DNA from: Hysterium pulicare CBS 123377
Lineage: Eukaryota; Ascomycota; Dothideomycetes; Hysteriales; Hysteriaceae
Direction of reading: 5' to 3'
Assembly: GCA_000467715.1 (NCBI GenBank)
Contig: AJFK01000491.1
Location: 1 to 25,233, forward strand
Length of the DNA stretch: 25,233 bases
Shown here: piece after piece, positions 21,835 through 25,233 of the stretch
Numbering within the stretch: the stretch's first letter is position 1
Layout of the letters: every line of letters begins with the position of its first letter
Translations under genes and position numbers: made by a program
Notes under the pieces: model-generated
What the model saw: only the letters and a program-made list of their open reading frames with translations
Told to the model about the DNA's origin: nothing
Databases searched by the model: none

Positions 21835-22279
21835 TGTGGATGGTTTGCTTGGTAGATGTTAGCTTTGCAAGGGAAGAGAGTCACTGCTGAGTTGAACCTA
21901 CATCTAGAAGTGAGTGATATGGGTACGCTGGCCTGTTGATGGCGAGAGAGTGAATTGGGTGTGGTTGGTGGAGTCGTGATGCTGGAGATGGATGAATTGG
22001 AACTTTTCGATGTTGCCAAGACTTTTAGTCTTTCATAGATAAATTCATGGAGACTCTACCCATCAACCCACTCGAAATAATTTCCTAGTCGCTATCGAAA
22101 ATAGCAAAATCACTCTTTGCTCCCTAGATAACCACTCTATAAATTTGGTGTATCGATCACGTCCTCGAAAAGCATGATACTGCGGCGGTGTGAAGCTCCG
22201 GAGCGCTGAATGCTTCTTTGTCCACCTTAACGCCCTCCTTCACAACTCCCTCGAACACCACCCCAACCATTCCTCTTCT
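21835..22279. promoter_or_regulatory. Bidirectional promoter region between mS41 and the CDK7-like kinase
   Basis: The 445 bp between the two start codons has to drive both genes. A TATAAAT word at 22138-22144 on the plus strand lies about 140 bp before the kinase ATG and is a fair TATA candidate. An ATG at 22190, in frame with the kinase and uninterrupted, would extend it by 30 residues, but the family alignment begins far downstream and cannot decide this. Confidence 0.5.
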
Positions 22280-23592
22280 ATGTCTTCGACAGCAACCATG
22301 GCTGTATCACCAGTTGACAGTCCGAAGCCTATATCAGCCAGTGCCAAAACGATACCAGCGAAGGCCAGAGCTCTAGCCATTCTGAACGCTAACAATTCGG
22401 CTTCTTCAACAGTAGCATCTACACCGAACGATGCACCACAGGATCTCTCGGAACAGCTCAATGATGCAGTGCGGAAGAGATATGTTCAAGGTACTCATTT
22501 GCTGCCCTTTCCGCCTTCCATATTCCAATCTCTCCGCTGGGCGTCACCTCGCTAACAACATCTGCAGGAAGCCGCCTCGGCGAAGGTACCTATGCCATAG
22601 TCTACTCAGGCCACCTCCGCGATGATCCAAACTCCCTCGTCGCCATAAAAAAGATCAAAGTAAATGCCGACTATAAAGACGGGCTGGCTATGGACGCCAT
22701 CCGAGAAGTGAAGCATCTCCAAGAGCTCTCCCACCCCAACATAATAAAACTGCACGCCGTCTTCTCAACACGAGACCAAAACCTATCCCTCGTCCTCGAA
22801 CATCTACCCCTCGGCGACCTCGAAACACTCTGGAAGAACAAGGAAGTCAGCTATGGGCCAGCAGATATCAAGGCATGGGCGGGAATGCTGGCGAGAGCAG
22901 TCTGGTTCTGCCACGAGAACTTCGTGCTGCATAGGGATATCAAGGGAAACAACTTGCTCATAGCTGCAGATGGCGAAGTCAAACTTGCAGATTTCGGTCT
23001 CGCGCGTTCATTCTCCGATCCCTATCGACCCATGACCTACAACGTAATCACAAGATTTTACCGACCTCCAGAACTGTTGTACGGCGCAAGACACTACAGC
23101 GGCGCGGTAGATGTCTGGAGCATGGGCGTCGTGATAGCAGAGCTGGCAATACGCGAGTTCTTTCTCCCCAGCGAAACAGACATCGCCCAACTCTCAGTAA
23201 TCCAGGAAGTCTTCGGCACACCGACAGAAGATACCTGGCCTGGAGTCTCGAAACTCGAGTTCTATAACCCACCCTCGAACCCCGCCTCCATCAAGAAACC
23301 CCAACCCCTCAATTTTTGGAAAGCTCGGTTTGGCATGCTAGGCGATGATGGTATTGATTTCCTAAAAAGCATGTGCACGATGGATCCTAGGAAGAGAGCT
23401 ACGGCTAGACAAGTGCTCGAACACCCATATTGGAAAAGTACGCCACAGCCGACGGCTAAGGAGAGATTGCCTAGGAATGGTGGGGGTCCGAAGATGATGG
23501 CGGAGGATCTGAAGAGAAGGGGTGGAGAGATGGAAAGTGGAAGGGCGGATAAGGTGGCCAGGAAGTTGGATTTTTCGAGTATGAAGAAGTGA
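22280..23592 (+). CDS. kin28: CDK7/Kin28-type cyclin-dependent kinase (TFIIH/CAK kinase), 2 exons, 411 aa
   Basis: Likely the kinase of TFIIH that phosphorylates the RNA polymerase II CTD, and/or a CDK-activating kinase. Exons 22280-22490 and 22568-23592; the 77-nt intron has a GCTAAC branch and splits the glycine-loop codon region (GSRLGEGTYAIVYSG, residues 71-85). Kinase features: VAIKK with K98, C-helix Glu E117 in AIREVKHLQELSHPNII, HRD 192-194 with catalytic D194, DFG 212-214, T-loop Thr T227, and LLYGARHYSGAVDVWSMGVVIAEL followed by FGTPTEDTW. The GAR.Y and LQELSHPNII words are CDK7-like. Departures from the family: HRDIKGNN instead of HRDLKPNN, TRFYRPPE instead of TRWYRAPE, and D221 at the place of human Ser164. 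The N-terminal 70 residues are Ser/Ala-rich; the C-terminus is basic. The ATG at 22298 (context ACCATGG) is an alternative start. Confidence 0.87.
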
Positions 23593-24097
23593 TTATGAGT
23601 TTGGAGGGATTAGATATAATACTACAAAGCATTTGGATGGAGTTAGTGAGTATGGATGGAGTTATACGGGAATCATTGATGGCTCTTAGTGGCCATTGGC
23701 TTTGATCGGGAAAGATGATTTGAATGAACAAGTTCTGGTAACAAGATTTCGTTGCCTCATAAGCTCTATGTATAGTATCTAGAGCGAAGATTATTAATAA
23801 TCTCAGAAGTTAAACGTAAATCATGCTCGAGTGGTAATCATATATAGTCGACTTCAATATGTATAATTGTAAAGCCTCCGGAAGTTCTTAGGGAGATGGC
23901 CTGCGTATGGTAGTTAGACAAACTCCAAAAATTCTACATAGATGGGGAAAAGGCTGATAGTTTGCAAATGACACCCTCCACCATCATAGATTAAATGGGC
24001 TAGGACTTGAAATTTGAGAACCGATTTTGAACTGTTTTTGTCATTTCTTGTATACAGTCTCCCCATATCCGTTCGATCTCAAGCAACTGAGAATATC
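23593..24097. other. Shared 3' flank of the kinase and glycosylase genes
   Basis: 505 bp between two stop codons of convergent genes. It is AT-rich, with tracts such as TATAGTATC and ATTATTAATAATC around 23770-23800 that suit 3' ends on either strand. No coding potential was seen beyond the mirror frame at 23471-23731, which overlaps the kinase 3' end. Confidence 0.5.
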
Positions 24098-25185
24098 CTA
24101 CTTCATTCTCTTAGCCAGAATCTCGTCAATCAAAGCTTCCACAAGATCCTCGCTCCTCAAAAGTTCCATATGCGCAACCCATTTCTCCCCCGTAACAGGA
24201 TCCCAGACAAAGCCCTCCTTCAGCCACATCCAGCAAAGATAACTCCTCAGCTCCTTATCCTCGGGATGGACTCTCTGCCACTCAGGTTGGAACTGGCTAT
24301 CCTCGACCCTCTCAACACAATCCATGACCTCCACATCCCCATCATCCGCCTCAAACTCAACCGAGTCTTCTCTCATCCCAATGATCTGTTGCCCCATACT
24401 TCTCGATCCAGTACAACCACCAACACCCCTCAAAGCATCCCGACAAAAGATCCTCCAGCTATCAAGCGCATACCTCCCCACCCCGCTCAAATGTGCAATC
24501 TCCCAAGCTCCCACCCTCGCATCCGCATCCCCCAAAACCTCCATCTCCTTAACATCCCTCCCATCCCCCGGCTCCGGATAATTGAGCGTCCGATACCTCG
24601 CCCCCCTTTGCGGCGGCTCTCGAATCCAATCCTTCGCAAACTGCACCAGACTCTCGCTTCTCTTCTCGCCCAACCCCAGCGGCTGGATCAGGGCGTGGAT
24701 CTCGTGGATGTTGGCGTGGGCGATGTCTTCGGGTGTCGGGTAGCGAGATATGAATGTGCGGAATAAGGGTATGGCTACCGAGCCGCGGGTTCGATTGAGG
24801 AATTTGACTGCGATGAGGAGCTGGAAGGGGTTGTGTGCGTATTCTTCTTGGATGAGGCCGTAGGAGGGGGATGTGAGTGCTGGGAAGGGGAGACAGGATA
24901 CTATGCCTGCTAATTCTTCTCTGGCTCTGTCGCGTTTACGGGGGGAGGGGGTTGGAGAGGTAGGGAAGAACTTGCTTGTTGTGCCCGTATTACGTTTTAA
25001 GCGGCGGCGAGAGGGGGATTTGGGGTTAGGCACGATAGTGGTGAAGGTGCTGGGGACTTGGATAGAGCCTTTAATGGCTGATGGGTCTGGATTCGGGGCA
25101 GTTGGAAAACTGCTTCTCTGGTCAACTACTATACAAAAGGAAAAGAAAAGAAATTTAGGAAAGCTTTGTTCCTACATAGTGGCAT
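24098..25185 (-). CDS. MBD4-like HhH-GPD DNA glycosylase, 2-exon model, 346 aa
   Basis: Predicted mismatch-specific thymine/uracil glycosylase of base excision repair, nuclear. The main exon is 25128-24098. The match to the MBD4 catalytic domain is strong: NPFQLLIAVKFLNRTRGSVAIPLF, ISRYPTPEDIA, IQPLGLGEKRSESLVQFAKDW, then the helix-hairpin-helix LSGVGRYALDSWRIFC with the catalytic Asp (codon 24463-24461) and EWQRVHPEDKELRSYLCWMW. No methyl-CpG-binding domain is present; the N-terminus is Ser/Pro/Arg/Lys-rich. There are two insertions relative to the human enzyme, about 35 residues before the hairpin and about 50 after RIFC. The main exon has no upstream in-frame ATG; a 47-nt intron (25175-25129, GTAGGA donor, long pyrimidine tract, GTATAG acceptor) joins it to an exon beginning with ATG at 25185 (or 25203-25195). 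The 5' end is therefore uncertain. Confidence 0.8.
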
Positions 25186-25231
25186 CCAGGCCCTCATCAT
25201 CATCTTCCTCCCCCTCCTCCTTCACCCCCTC
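25172..25231 (-). CDS. Possible C-terminal tail of a further minus-strand gene (partial)
   Basis: In the frame ending with TAG at 25174-25172 the minus strand reads an acidic run, EGVKEEGEEDDDEGLDATM, open to the window edge. Such acidic ends are common in fungal proteins, so this may be the last 19 residues of a neighbour lying beyond the window. It overlaps the proposed first exon of the glycosylase, and the two readings compete. Low-complexity GAT/GAG repeats could produce this by chance. No family can be named. Confidence 0.25.
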   Translation of the reverse strand, partial: EGVKEEGEEDDDEGLDATM

Positions 25232-25233
25232 TC

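Noticed and set aside
22190-22279. 30-residue N-terminal extension of the kinase
   Set aside because: In frame, but it reads through promoter-like sequence close to the TATA candidate; the ATG at 22280 is preferred, though this was not excluded.
24014-24766. 250-codon plus-strand frame opposite the glycosylase
   Set aside because: Pro/Ile/Leu/Arg-biased antisense shadow; the minus strand carries the clear MBD4-like motifs.

Overview
The window is nuclear DNA from a filamentous ascomycete (Pezizomycotina; the class cannot be fixed by eye). The evidence is many short GT-AG introns (mostly 47-130 nt, one of 227 nt) with CTAAC/CTGAC-like branch sites, intron-rich housekeeping genes, and protein ends typical of this group: the His-rich N-terminus of pyruvate carboxylase, MAPSKW...DDDFM of eIF3j, and the IGR motif of mS41. 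There is no operon structure, CRISPR array, rRNA, recognisable tRNA or transposon.

Layout from left to right. 274-4390 (-) is a 7-exon pyruvate carboxylase gene. 5463-10982 (-) is an 8-exon clathrin heavy chain gene whose first three exons are only 39, 21 and 27 nt. After a divergent intergenic region, 12168-13191 (+) is eIF3 subunit j/Hcr1, with 4 exons, the first coding exon 19 nt and the last 16 nt. About 2 kb without a convincing gene follows, then a long C-rich leader (about 15.3-16.6 kb) and an intronless C2H2 zinc-finger transcription factor at 16639-18612 (+). Next comes 1.8 kb of flanking DNA and a small 3-exon gene of unknown function (20411-20865, +). Then follow mitoribosomal protein mS41/Fyv4 (21103-21834, -), a CDK7/Kin28-type kinase (22280-23592, +) and an MBD4-like DNA glycosylase (24098-about 25185, -). 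A short acidic reading frame at the right edge may be the tail of a further gene.

The genes serve unrelated core functions: anaplerosis, vesicle coats, translation initiation, transcriptional control, mitochondrial translation, transcription/cell-cycle kinase activity and base excision repair. Gene order looks like ordinary fungal chromosome packing. Head-to-head pairs are clathrin/eIF3j and mS41/kinase. Tail-to-tail pairs are small gene/mS41 and kinase/glycosylase.

I found no new multi-gene system. The observations most worth checking are a stretch of more than 1 kb with no ATG on the sense strand upstream of the zinc-finger gene, ending in a five-codon uORF and a probable leader intron; the unusual active-site and T-loop residues of the CDK7-like kinase; the two long insertions in the MBD4-like glycosylase; the clathrin micro-exons; a tandem NAGNAG acceptor at the ATP-grasp entry of pyruvate carboxylase; and the unrecognised small gene. 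Exon boundaries were derived by hand from splice signals plus reading-frame and family agreement. No alignment or search was run.
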